This document shows positions 1-7,961 of a stretch of 64,000 nucleotides of DNA, in pieces. The stretch is from Pseudomonas sp. Root71 (lineage in GTDB: Bacteria > Pseudomonadota > Gammaproteobacteria > Pseudomonadales > Pseudomonadaceae), in assembly GCF_001429045.1 (NCBI RefSeq), contig NZ_LMHY01000025.1, forward strand, positions 424,586-488,585, read 5' to 3'. Each line of letters begins with the position of its first letter. Within the stretch, counting starts at the first letter, position 1. The notes below the pieces were generated by a model. It was given only the letters and a program-made list of their open reading frames with translations, made no database searches and was not told where the DNA came from. Both the position numbers and the translations under genes were made by a program.

Positions 1-476
1 ATGACGCGAATGCCCAACGCCTCAGCCCGCTGCGCGGTCTCTTCCCAGGCGATGCATAACTGGCTGGCGAAATCATCGATGACCGGTGGCGACTCTTCGG
101 TCAACTCACGTTCGCCACCATCGCCATACCAACCAACAGCGGAACCGGAGATCAGCACCCGGGGTTTCTGTTCGCGGCTTTCCAGCCAGGCCAGCAGGGT
201 TTCGGTCAGCGAGATGCGACTGCTCCACAACAGGGCTTTGCGTTTGTGCGTCCAGGGCCGGGCGGCAATCGGCGCACCGGCAAGATTGATAATCCCATCG
301 ACAGGTTCCTGCCCGAGATCCTCCAAACGGGCAATTCCACGCACTTGGGCACCACATATTTTCGCGACATTTTCAGGTTGGCGACTCCAGACTGTCAGGC
401 GATGACCTTGGCCCAACCAGTGCCGGCAGAGCTGACGTCCTATCAAACCAGTACCGCCGGTCAGCAATATGTGCAT
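1..476 (-). CDS. TIGR01777/YfcH-type NAD(P)-dependent epimerase, C-terminal part outside window
   Basis: Read on the minus strand from ATG at 476-474, the frame runs open to the window edge, so only about the first 158 residues are present. The N-terminus has the Rossmann glycine motif GGTGLIG at residues 7-13. Further on come the family features INLAGAPIA and SGSAVGWYG, typical of SDR39U1/TIGR01777 epimerase-like proteins. Their physiological substrate is not established. The gene is divergent from the FAD oxidoreductase at 673 and shares its 196-bp intergenic region, including TACA-type boxes. Family assignment is secure and function is unknown. Confidence 0.85.
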   Translation of the reverse strand, partial: MHILLTGGTGLIGRQLCRHWLGQGHRLTVWSRQPENVAKICGAQVRGIARLEDLGQEPVDGIINLAGAPIAARPWTHKRKALLWSSRISLTETLLAWLESREQKPRVLISGSAVGWYGDGGERELTEESPPVIDDFASQLCIAWEETAQRAEALGIRV

Positions 477-600
477 GACTTCTTCCTCGCGTGGCGTTTT
501 ACCTTGTCCATTAGTCTATTTTTATAAGCAGGGATCTTTGGTATCGAGCAGGCTCTATGTTTAACAATAGGCCAAGCTGTCAGATCGAGAACGCTAAAAG

Positions 601-653
601 TTATACCAAAAAACAATATTGTACAGGTTTGAACCCCAGCGTAGTCTGTACAG
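601..653 (+). promoter_or_regulatory. Array of nTnTACAn boxes upstream of FAD oxidoreductase
   Basis: Perfect boxes are TTGTACAG at 619-626 and CTGTACAG at 646-653. A degenerate one, TTATACCA, lies at 601-608, exactly 18 bp before the first perfect box. Matching boxes occur before the gene at 1814. They resemble the nTnTACAn core described for operators of CarH/LitR-type MerR photoregulators. A LitR-like MerR gene lies at 2773. Assigning them to that regulator is inference. Confidence 0.5.
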
Positions 654-672
654 AAAGGTAAACGAGGCCCCT

Positions 673-1659
673 ATGACTGTACCTATCGCAATCATCGGCA
701 CCGGCATTGCCGGACTCTCCGCCGCCCAGGCCCTGACGGACCTCGGGTACGTGGTTCAACTATTCGATAAAAGCCGCGGCAGCGGCGGGCGCATGTCGAG
801 CAAGCGCAGCGATGCGGGTGCCCTGGACATGGGCGCGCAGTATTTCACTGCCCGCGACCGGCGTTTTGTCAACGAAGTCCAGCGCTGGCAAGCCAAAGGC
901 TGGGTCGCCGAGTGGACGCCGCAGCTGTATACCTACCATGGCGGCCAGCTCAACCTGTCGCCGGACGAGCAGACCCGCTGGGTCGGCACACCCCGCATGA
1001 GCGCCATCACCCGCGCGCTGCTCGGTGACCTGGAAGTGCATTTCGCCTGCCGGATCACCGAGGTCTATCGCGGTGAAGAACACTGGCACCTGCAGGACGC
1101 CGAAGGCTTCACCCACGGACCGTTCAGCCACGTGGTCATCGCCACGCCGGCCCCTCAGGCCACAGCTTTGCTGGCATCGGCGCCGAAACTGGCCGGGGCC
1201 GCCGCCGGGGTGAAAATGGACCCGACCTGGGCCATCGCCCTGGCCTTCGAAACGCCGCTGGAAACGCCCATGGAAGGCTGCTTCGTACAGGACAGCCCAC
1301 TCGACTGGCTGGCCCGAAACCGCAGCAAACCCGGACGCGACAACACACTCGACACCTGGGTGCTGCACGCCACCAGCGCCTGGAGTCGCCAGCACATCGA
1401 CCTGTCCAAGGAAGCGGTGATCGAGCAGTTGCACGGCGCCTTCGCCGAACTGCTGCACGACTCCATGCCCGCGCCGAGCTTCAGCCTCGCCCACCGCTGG
1501 CTCTACGCCCGCCCCGCCAGCAGTCACGAATGGGGTACCCTGGCCGATGCCGACCTGGGGCTGTATGCCTGTGGCGACTGGTGCCTGTCCGGACGCGTCG
1601 AAGGAGCCTGGCTCAGCGGTCAGGAAGCCGCCCGCCGCCTGCATGAGCACCTGCAGTAA
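673..1659 (+). CDS. NAD(P)/FAD-dependent oxidoreductase (renalase/amine-oxidase-like)
   Basis: A 328-residue flavoprotein. The start is ATG 673, preceded by AACGAGG, rather than an upstream in-frame candidate. The N-terminal dinucleotide-binding motif GTGIAGLSAA is followed by an acidic strand end and the SGGRM segment typical of the FAD-dependent amine oxidase/renalase superfamily. A C-terminal FAD-contact segment, YACGDWC followed by VEGAWLSG, is also clear. The substrate is unknown. It sits upstream of the DUF523, MerR and phrB genes and shares their box type, which suggests co-regulation with the photolyase cluster. It is likely a cytoplasmic redox enzyme. Confidence 0.85.
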   Translation: MTVPIAIIGTGIAGLSAAQALTDLGYVVQLFDKSRGSGGRMSSKRSDAGALDMGAQYFTARDRRFVNEVQRWQAKGWVAEWTPQLYTYHGGQLNLSPDEQTRWVGTPRMSAITRALLGDLEVHFACRITEVYRGEEHWHLQDAEGFTHGPFSHVVIATPAPQATALLASAPKLAGAAAGVKMDPTWAIALAFETPLETPMEGCFVQDSPLDWLARNRSKPGRDNTLDTWVLHATSAWSRQHIDLSKEAVIEQLHGAFAELLHDSMPAPSFSLAHRWLYARPASSHEWGTLADADLGLYACGDWCLSGRVEGAWLSGQEAARRLHEHLQ

Positions 1660-1716
1660 AGGGCATCGATCCGAGCAAATCGCTGCTGTCGCCTTGGACA
1701 GCAGCCCGCCAAAAAC

Positions 1717-1792
1717 CTATACAAAAAATTTGACTTGTATAACTTCGAATCTATGATGAAGTTATCTTGTACAGACGCGAATGTTTGTACAG
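1717..1792 (+). promoter_or_regulatory. Sigma-70 promoter overlaid by phased TACA boxes (DUF523-merR-phrB operon)
   Basis: A strong -35 TTGACT (1730-1735) and -10 TATGAT (1752-1757) are 16 bp apart. Boxes are CTATACAA (1717-1724), near-match TTGTATAA (1735-1742, inside the spacer), TTGTACAG (1767-1774) and TTGTACAG (1785-1792). Pairs 1717/1735 and 1767/1785 are each 18 bp apart. The placement over the spacer and the transcribed leader fits repression. The promoter is read directly from sequence; the identity of the regulator is inferred from the MerR gene in the operon. Confidence 0.6.
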
Positions 1793-1813
1793 GTTCAGAT
1801 TCGAGGTGCTCCG

Positions 1814-2773
1814 ATGCTCCACTCCCCCGCCAAACCGAAAATCGCCATCAGCGCCTGCCTGATGGGCCTTGATGTGCGCTACAACGGCGGGCACAAAGAG
1901 TCGCGGCTGTGCAGCCGCACCCTCACTGACTACTTCGATTTCATCCCGGTCTGCCCGGAAGTGGCCATCGGCCTGGGTGTACCGCGCCAACCGATTCGAC
2001 TGGTGGGCAGCGCGGATCAACCCGAAGCCGTGGGCACCCTCGATCACAAGCTTAACGTGACGCAACCACTGGACACCTACGGCCGGGACATGGCAGCGCA
2101 GTTGGGGGATATCTGCGGCTATATTTTCATGCAAAATTCCCCGTCCTGCGGGCTGGAGCGGGTCAAGGTCTACCACGCCAACGGCGCGCGGGCGGACAGA
2201 GACGGGCGCGGGATCTATGCCCGGGCCTTCTGCCTGCGGCACCCGGACTTGCCGGTGGAGGAAGACGGTCGGCTCAACGATCCGGTGCTACGGGAAAACT
2301 TCCTTACCCGGGTGTTCGCCTACGGCGCCTGGCAGCAATTGCGCCAGCAGGGCATGACCCGGCGTGGTCTCACGGACTTTCACTCGCGCTACAAATACCT
2401 GCTGATGGCCCACAACCCGGTGCAGTACAAAACCCTGGGCCACCTGCTGGGCAACATGGGCAAAACCGATCCGCATGAACTGGGCCCCCGCTATTTCAGC
2501 GAACTGATGGCGGCGCTGAAAAAATGCGCCACCCGCCGTACTCACACCAACGTCCTGCAACACCTCAGCGGCTACCTGAAACAGGCCATCAGCGGCGAAG
2601 ACAAGCAGGAAGTGCAGCACGTGATCAGCCAGTACCGCCTGGGCATCGTGCCGCTGGTGGTGCCGCTGACGCTGCTCAAGCATCACTTTCGCCAACACCC
2701 CGATCCGTACATCGCACAGCAGGTTTACCTGCAACCGCACCCGGAAAACCTCAGCCTGCGAAACGCCATCTGA
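1814..2773 (+). CDS. DUF523 and DUF1722 (YbgA-type) fusion protein
   Basis: A 319-residue protein starting at ATG 1814 behind GAGGTG. Residues about 8-150 form DUF523, with the paired cysteine motifs ISACLMG and NSPSCG that probably bind metal or an Fe-S cluster. Residues about 190-310 form DUF1722, ending PHPENLSLRN. Such fusions are recurrently found beside photolyase genes, but their biochemical activity is not known to me. The stop codon overlaps the ATG of the MerR gene (TGATG), so the two are translationally coupled. Confidence 0.85.
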   Translation: MLHSPAKPKIAISACLMGLDVRYNGGHKESRLCSRTLTDYFDFIPVCPEVAIGLGVPRQPIRLVGSADQPEAVGTLDHKLNVTQPLDTYGRDMAAQLGDICGYIFMQNSPSCGLERVKVYHANGARADRDGRGIYARAFCLRHPDLPVEEDGRLNDPVLRENFLTRVFAYGAWQQLRQQGMTRRGLTDFHSRYKYLLMAHNPVQYKTLGHLLGNMGKTDPHELGPRYFSELMAALKKCATRRTHTNVLQHLSGYLKQAISGEDKQEVQHVISQYRLGIVPLVVPLTLLKHHFRQHPDPYIAQQVYLQPHPENLSLRNAI

Positions 2774-3714
2774 TGAAAAAAGGACTCGACACCAGCGCCC
2801 GCGAAGACCTCGGCGATGACTTTAAAAAGGCGCTGGACGAAGGCTGGCTGCCGATCCGTGAAGTGGCGCGGCAAACCGGGGTCAATGCCGTGACCTTGCG
2901 CGCCTGGGAGCGGCGCTATGGTCTGATCGTGCCGCTGCGCACGCCCAAGGGCCATCGGTTGTTCTCGGCCGACCACGTACAACGCATCCAGACCATCCTC
3001 ACCTGGCTCAACCGTGGCGTTGCCGTCAGCCAGGTCAAGCCATTGCTCGACACGCCTCAAGCCTTCAGCGAGTCCGTCGACAACGATTGGCACGCCTTGC
3101 TGCAAACGTTACTGCTGGCGGTCAGCCGATTGCAGGAGCGTGCCCTGGACGACAGCGTCAATCAGGCGATGGCGCTGTATCCGCCGCGAACCCTGTGCGA
3201 GCAATTGCTGATGCCCTTGCTGGCCGCTCTGGAGCAACGCTGGCAAGGCCAGTTCGGGGCGCAGATGGAGCGGGGCTTTTTTTGTGCCTGGCTGCGCAGC
3301 AAGTTCGGTGCGCGCATCTACCATAACAACCGTCAGTTGCGCACCGCGCCGTTGCTGCTGGTCAACCATTCGGACCTGCCCATGGAACCGCACCTGTGGC
3401 TCACGGCTTGGCTGGTCAGCAGTGCGGATTGCCCGGTGGAGGTCTTCGACTGGCCGCTGCCTGTCGGCGAACTGGCACTGGCAGTCGAACTTCTGCAACC
3501 CCGCGGGGTTCTGCTGTACTCAAGCAAAGCCCTGAATCCGGCGCAACTGCCGAAACTTTTCAAAGGCGTCAGTTGCCCAAAAATGATTGCCGGACCAACG
3601 GTATGCATCCACCACGCCGAGTTGTCTGCAAGTACTGCCGAGATCGCTGATTTGTACCTGGCCGAAGATCCGTTGTCGGCACATCAGGCACTCGTTCAGC
3701 GAGGACTGATTTAA
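2773..3714 (+). CDS. MerR-family regulator, LitR/CarH-like without a visible B12 site
   Basis: A 313-residue protein starting at 2773, overlapping the previous stop. Residues 28-95 are a MerR winged helix (PIREVARQTGV, then AWERRYGL and PKGHRLFSADHV). The C-terminal ~200 residues resemble the four-helix and Rossmann-like region of CarH/LitR photoregulators. I find no DxHxxG cobalamin-binding motif, which matches class II LitR proteins of pseudomonads. Those are known, as in P. putida, to control light induction of photolyase and related genes. It is followed immediately by phrB. It is the candidate binder of the TACA boxes at 601-653 and 1717-1792. Confidence 0.8.
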   Translation: MKKGLDTSAREDLGDDFKKALDEGWLPIREVARQTGVNAVTLRAWERRYGLIVPLRTPKGHRLFSADHVQRIQTILTWLNRGVAVSQVKPLLDTPQAFSESVDNDWHALLQTLLLAVSRLQERALDDSVNQAMALYPPRTLCEQLLMPLLAALEQRWQGQFGAQMERGFFCAWLRSKFGARIYHNNRQLRTAPLLLVNHSDLPMEPHLWLTAWLVSSADCPVEVFDWPLPVGELALAVELLQPRGVLLYSSKALNPAQLPKLFKGVSCPKMIAGPTVCIHHAELSASTAEIADLYLAEDPLSAHQALVQRGLI

Positions 3715-5178
3715 ATGGATCCCGTGGATAACAAAATGCAATTGATCTGGCTGCGCAGCGACTTGCGCCTGCATGACAACACCGCCCTCTCGGCCGCCGC
3801 GGCTCGCGGCCCGTGCGTGGCGGTGTATCTGCTGAGTCCGGAACAATGGCTGGTACACGATGATGCGCCCTGCAAAGTGGACTTCTGGCTGCGTAACCTG
3901 CGCGAAATGAGCCGCGAGCTGGGTCAACTGAACATTCCCCTGCTGATCCGCCAGGCTCCCCGCTGGGATGACGTGCCCAGCGTATTGCTGAACCTGTGCC
4001 GAGAGTGGCAGGTCGACGCGTTGCACCTCAACGAGGAATACGGCATCCACGAGTCCCGTCGCGATGCAGCGGTCGCCCGGACGCTACAGGCCGAAGGCAT
4101 CGAAGTTCACCGCTACCTCGATCAATTGCTGTTCAGGCCCGGGAGCGTGCTGACCCGCACCGGCACTTACTTCCAGGTCTTCAGCCAGTTCCGCAAAGTC
4201 TGCTACGAGCGCCTGCACCACTCGCTGCCCAGCCTGGTAGGGGCGCCGCACAAACAAGCGCCGCTGAACATTGCCAGCGATGCGATCCCCTTGAGGATCG
4301 ACGGTTTCGCAACACCTGCTGCTAACCTGCGCAACCTGTGGCCGGCGGGAGAAGCCGCAGCCCGGCATCGCCTCGACAGCTTTAGCGATGCACAGATCGA
4401 GCACTATCAAAGCGAACGGGATTTCCCGGCGAAGCCCGGTACCAGTCAGCTCTCGGCCTATCTCGCCGCCGGGGTGATTTCTGTACGCCAATGCCTGCAC
4501 GCGGCCTTGAACAGCAATCAAGGTGAATTCGAAAGCGGCAAGACCGGCGCCGTCACCTGGATCAACGAACTGCTGTGGCGCGAGTTTTACAAACACATCC
4601 TGGTGGGTTACCCACGGGTTTCCCGGCACCGCGCGTTTCGTCCGGAAACCGAAGCCCTGGCCTGGCGCAACGCCCCAGAAGAACTGGCCGCCTGGCAACA
4701 GGCGCGTACCGGCTTGCCGATCATCGACGCCGCCATGCGCCAACTGCTGGCAACCGGCTGGATGCACAACCGCCTGCGCATGGTGGTGGCGATGTTCCTG
4801 ACCAAAAACCTGCTGATCGACTGGCGCGAAGGCGAACGCTTTTTCATGCGTCACCTGATTGACGGCGACCTGGCGGCGAACAATGGTGGCTGGCAGTGGA
4901 GTTCGTCCACCGGCACCGACTCGGCGCCTTACTTCCGGATTTTCAACCCGTTGAGCCAGTCGGAAAAATTCGACCCCGAAGGCGTGTTCATTAAGCAGTG
5001 GTTGCCGGAACTGGCCGGACTGAACAAAAAGGACGTGCACAACCCCGCCAATCTCGGCGGCCTTTTCGGTGTTGTGGATTACCCCCCACCGATCGTCGAC
5101 TTGAGCGCTTCCCGTACGCGTGCGTTGACGGTATTCAAAAACCTGCCCTTGCGGCAGTATGCCGCCGTTGGATCATGA
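3715..5178 (+). CDS. phrB: Deoxyribodipyrimidine photo-lyase (class I CPD photolyase)
   Basis: A 487-residue cytoplasmic DNA-repair flavoenzyme that splits cyclobutane pyrimidine dimers with blue light. The N-terminal antenna-binding Rossmann domain begins LIWLRSDLRLHDNTAL. The C-terminal FAD domain carries WINELLWREFYKH, the WMHNRLRM segment and the DGDLAANNGGWQW signature (residues about 382-394). ATG 3715 directly follows the MerR stop and has GAGG 10 bp upstream. ATG 3736 is a possible but RBS-poor alternative. It ends in an ATGA overlap with the small ORF at 5175. Confidence 0.96.
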   Translation: MDPVDNKMQLIWLRSDLRLHDNTALSAAAARGPCVAVYLLSPEQWLVHDDAPCKVDFWLRNLREMSRELGQLNIPLLIRQAPRWDDVPSVLLNLCREWQVDALHLNEEYGIHESRRDAAVARTLQAEGIEVHRYLDQLLFRPGSVLTRTGTYFQVFSQFRKVCYERLHHSLPSLVGAPHKQAPLNIASDAIPLRIDGFATPAANLRNLWPAGEAAARHRLDSFSDAQIEHYQSERDFPAKPGTSQLSAYLAAGVISVRQCLHAALNSNQGEFESGKTGAVTWINELLWREFYKHILVGYPRVSRHRAFRPETEALAWRNAPEELAAWQQARTGLPIIDAAMRQLLATGWMHNRLRMVVAMFLTKNLLIDWREGERFFMRHLIDGDLAANNGGWQWSSSTGTDSAPYFRIFNPLSQSEKFDPEGVFIKQWLPELAGLNKKDVHNPANLGGLFGVVDYPPPIVDLSASRTRALTVFKNLPLRQYAAVGS

Positions 5179-5279
5179 ATTATCGCCTCCGGGATGACTT
5201 CGATGCCGGGGCTTTGCATGATGGACATTTACCCGTATTGGGCCGGGCAATTGCCCGGCTGAAAAGGAGATTGGGATGA
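5175..5279 (+). CDS. 34-residue small ORF coupled to phrB and the SDR gene
   Basis: ATG 5175 overlaps the phrB stop (ATGA) and its TGA overlaps the ATG of the SDR gene at 5276 (ATGA again). The predicted peptide begins MNYRLRDDFDAGALHDG and ends ARLKRRLG, so it has an acidic front and a basic tail. I recognise no family. It may be a true small protein, a remnant of a larger gene, or merely a translational bridge between phrB and the SDR. It contains a perfect 18-bp palindrome near its end. Confidence 0.4.
   Translation: MNYRLRDDFDAGALHDGHLPVLGRAIARLKRRLG
5242..5259. repeat. Perfect 18-bp palindrome before SDR ribosome binding site
   Basis: GCCGGGCAATTGCCCGGC is perfectly self-complementary. 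It lies 3 bp before AAAAGGAGA, the SDR ribosome binding site. It could act as an RNA hairpin (7-bp stem, AATT loop) modulating SDR translation or as a dimeric protein site. Confidence 0.6.
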
Positions 5280-6058
5280 GTCGTACGCTCGCACGACGAT
5301 ACTGGCTGACCGGTGCCAGCAGTGGCATTGGTGCCGCCCTGGCCGAAGAAATCCTCAAAACCGGTGCGCACCTGGCCGTCAGTTCGCGCACCGTGGCACC
5401 ACTGAAAGACTTGTCGCTCCGTTACCCGGGGCAGGTGCTGGTGGTCGCCGGAGACCTGACCAACAGCCAGACCGTGCGCGAGATCGGCGAGCAGATTGCC
5501 GAAGACTGGGGCTCGCTGGACACCGTGATACTCAACGCCGGTACCTGCGAGTACGTGGATGCCAAGCAGTTCGATGCGTCGATTGTCGAGCACGTGGTGC
5601 GTACCAACCTGTTGGCCAGCAGTTATTGCATCGAGGCCGCCCTGCCTTTGCTGCGGGCCGGTACCGCACCGCATATGATCGCCATGGCCAGCACGGTGAC
5701 TTACCTGCCACTGCCCAAGGCAGAAGCCTGCGGCACCTCAAAGGCCGGGCTGCGTTACCTGTTCGAGTCACTGCGCATCGACCTGGCCCCGGAAGGCATA
5801 GAACTCACGGTGATCAGCCCCGGGTTTGTCGAGACGCCGCTGACAGCGAAAAACGACTCCTCCATGGCTTTGAGCTGGCCGGTGGAGAAAGCCGCGCGGC
5901 ACATCTTCGAAAAACTCAAGGACCGCCCGCTGGAAATCGCTTTCCCGGCGGCGTTCATGGGCGCCCTCTGGCCACTCGCCAAACGGCCGGACCAAGTGAA
6001 ACTGGAAATCGGCAAGCGCATGATACGCAGCCAGCCGCCGATCAAGGATCAACCCTGA
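5276..6058 (+). CDS. SDR-family protein with catalytic Tyr replaced by Cys
   Basis: A 260-residue classical short-chain dehydrogenase/reductase fold. The cofactor motif TGASSGIGAAL lies at residues 13-23 and NAG appears after LDTVIL. The active-site Ser is S139 (MAST) and the Lys is K156. The expected YxxxK Tyr is C152 (CGTSK, codon TGC at 5729-5731). Spacing Ser-13-Cys-4-Lys is otherwise canonical, so this is a substitution, not misalignment. It is the last gene of the phrB operon, with RBS AAGGAGA. Without the Tyr, ordinary carbonyl/alcohol chemistry is doubtful. Confidence 0.88.
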   Translation: MSRTLARRYWLTGASSGIGAALAEEILKTGAHLAVSSRTVAPLKDLSLRYPGQVLVVAGDLTNSQTVREIGEQIAEDWGSLDTVILNAGTCEYVDAKQFDASIVEHVVRTNLLASSYCIEAALPLLRAGTAPHMIAMASTVTYLPLPKAEACGTSKAGLRYLFESLRIDLAPEGIELTVISPGFVETPLTAKNDSSMALSWPVEKAARHIFEKLKDRPLEIAFPAAFMGALWPLAKRPDQVKLEIGKRMIRSQPPIKDQP

Positions 6059-6157
6059 AAATCGCCATTATCGGCATCGGTATCCCGGACGTTCCGATAC
6101 TTGAGCGTCCGTCCGACCTTTCACACAGCACCCGGTGACTGCCTTACACTGCGCACC

Positions 6158-6463
6158 ATGAAAACCATCCCCCATACGCAAATCGCGGAACCCGCAGTCA
6201 CCTGCTCGACCTGCGCGGCCTGCTGCTGCCAGCTCGAAGTCATGCTGATCACCGATACGGGCGTGCCTGAACGGTTCATCGATACCGATGACTGGGGTGG
6301 GGAAGTGATGCTGCGCCTGGATGACGGCTGGTGTGCCGCGCTGGATCGCAACACGATGATGTGCACCATCTACGAAAAACGCCCGCTGATCTGCCGGGAG
6401 TTCGAGATGGGCGCACCGGAGTGCATCGAAGAGCGCCAGGGGATTTCGACGGCGTATCGCTAG
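6158..6463 (+). CDS. YkgJ/UPF0153-family cysteine-cluster protein
   Basis: A 101-residue protein from ATG 6158. Cysteines cluster in CSTCAACCC (residues about 16-24), with further Cys at WCA, CTIYEKRPLICREF and PEC. This is the pattern of the YkgJ/CxxCxxCC family, presumed zinc or iron-sulfur binding. No biochemical role is established. It lies about 100 bp after the SDR gene and converges with pagL. A hairpin at 6485-6510 separates them. Confidence 0.8.
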   Translation: MKTIPHTQIAEPAVTCSTCAACCCQLEVMLITDTGVPERFIDTDDWGGEVMLRLDDGWCAALDRNTMMCTIYEKRPLICREFEMGAPECIEERQGISTAYR

Positions 6464-6484
6464 TTTGAAGTTGTCCCAATACCA

Positions 6485-6510
6485 ATGTGGGAGCAAGCCC
6501 GCTCCCACAT
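6485..6510. repeat. REP-type hairpin between convergent genes
   Basis: A perfect 10-bp inverted repeat, ATGTGGGAGC and GCTCCCACAT, encloses AAGCCC. The core GTGGGAGCAAGCCCGCTCCC is a common Pseudomonas REP element. Its place between the 3' ends of the YkgJ gene and pagL allows a terminator or mRNA-end function. Confidence 0.75.
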
Positions 6511-6528
6511 TTAGTAAAGCGTTGCGCC

Positions 6529-7047
6529 TTACAACGGCATCGTGTAATGCAATGCGTAACTTTCTACACCATCGTTCGGAGTGGTGATCCCGGCATTGGA
6601 ATAGTGCGTCGCGCGGACCCCGACTTCATGCCCGCCGGCAAAGCGCAAACCGAAACCAAAGCGGTCTTCAAACTGGAAGGCGCTGCCCAGATCGTTGTTT
6701 TCGACTTCGGTGCTGGCAAAGGCTGCCACGCCAACCCCAAACTCGATGTAGGGTTTGACGTTCTGGCCGGAAAATTCATAAACAAGCACGGGCGAGAACG
6801 ACAGGCTGTGGTTACTGGATGTCTTGTCACCTTCCCAATAGGTGTAGGCGCCGTCCCAATAACCGGTCAGACGACCCACGTCACTCTGACACCAGCTCTG
6901 GTCCCAATCGAATTGCATCCCCAATCGATAGGTCATGGTCGACTCGCCGGTTTGCCCCACGGCAAACTCCACACCTGCCGCCTGCGCGGTAAAAGTGTGC
7001 CCCAAAAGTGCGGCCGCAATCGCGGCCAAGCAGAATAGTCGCTTCAC
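6529..7047 (-). CDS. pagL: Acyloxyacyl hydrolase / lipid A 3-O-deacylase (PagL family)
   Basis: A 172-residue outer-membrane beta-barrel enzyme that removes the 3-O-linked acyl chain of lipid A. I chose GTG 7047, preceded by AAGGAAG with 6-bp spacing. It gives a clean signal peptide (KRLFCLAAIAAALLG, cleavage after AQA). The barrel shows alternating aromatic strands. The C-terminal active-site region has ATHYSNAGI with the His-Ser pair of PagL, and a nearby Glu may complete the triad. It may be regulated with surface modification, but nothing in the promoter is diagnostic. Confidence 0.85.
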   Translation of the reverse strand: MKRLFCLAAIAAALLGHTFTAQAAGVEFAVGQTGESTMTYRLGMQFDWDQSWCQSDVGRLTGYWDGAYTYWEGDKTSSNHSLSFSPVLVYEFSGQNVKPYIEFGVGVAAFASTEVENNDLGSAFQFEDRFGFGLRFAGGHEVGVRATHYSNAGITTPNDGVESYALHYTMPL

Positions 7048-7169
7048 TTGAAACTTCCTTTTGCGAACGATTTCGTATGGTTTTTTTGTTGCCAAGCCCT
7101 GCAAAACTATAGAAGTCAGCGATTTATCAGAAGTTCACCCGACTCTTCGTATTCCCCCCGGACAGCCTT

Positions 7170-7961
7170 CTACCTGCTGAAGCTTCGCACAACGCCAGCC
7201 GTATTCCACAATATCGGCAAGATATTTCTGAAATGTAGCGGATCGGCGCTGGTCCAGAACTGTGCCTCACGGGCCGGCCCATCGGCGAGCAGCTCGCCTT
7301 CGGCCAGCAGACGCTGAAGTTGCCGCGCGACGGCGGCGCCGGTGTCGATCAGGCTGATGTCCTCGGGGATCATCTGCCGCAGCATCGGCTTGAGAAAGGG
7401 GTAGTGGGTGCAGCCGAGAATCAGGGTGTCCGCGCCGGCAGCCAGCAGTGGCCGAACATATCCAGCCAACAGCTGACGCAACTCCGGGCTGCGCAGGTCG
7501 CCGTTTTCAATCAGCTCCACCAGCCCGGGGCAGGGCTGGGTGATCACTTTCACGTCCGTGGCGAAGCGGTCGAGCAACGCGGCGAACTTGGCGCTCTGCA
7601 AGGTACCGGTGGTGGCCAGCACCCCCACCACGCCGGAGCGGGTTGCGGCGGCGGCCGGCTTGACTGCCGGCTCCATGCCAACGATGGGCCATTCTGGATA
7701 GTCGCGACGCAAGTCGGCGACACCGGCAACCGTCGCCGTGTTACACGCCAGCACCAAGGCCTTGGCGCCCTGTTGCCGAAAGAAGTCGGCCATCACGCTG
7801 CAACGCTGCCGGATAAATTCCGGGGTTTTCTCGCCGTAGGGAACATTCCCGCAGTCGGCGACGTACAGCAGAGATTCATTAGGCAGCAAACGCTGGATCT
7901 CGGCCAGTACCGAGAGCCCGCCGACACCGGAGTCGAACACGCCAATCGGCGCTTCACGCAT
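7170..7961 (-). CDS. murI: Glutamate racemase
   Basis: A 263-residue cofactor-independent racemase making D-glutamate for peptidoglycan. The two catalytic cysteines are in ALVLACNTATV and LILGCTHYPF, and the N-terminus is the typical PIGVFDSGVGGLSV. The start at 7961 (MREAPIG) overlaps moeB by 8 bp, making it the last gene of hemA-prfA-prmC-moeB-murI. The order is typical of Pseudomonas. Confidence 0.96.
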   Translation of the reverse strand: MREAPIGVFDSGVGGLSVLAEIQRLLPNESLLYVADCGNVPYGEKTPEFIRQRCSVMADFFRQQGAKALVLACNTATVAGVADLRRDYPEWPIVGMEPAVKPAAAATRSGVVGVLATTGTLQSAKFAALLDRFATDVKVITQPCPGLVELIENGDLRSPELRQLLAGYVRPLLAAGADTLILGCTHYPFLKPMLRQMIPEDISLIDTGAAVARQLQRLLAEGELLADGPAREAQFWTSADPLHFRNILPILWNTAGVVRSFSR

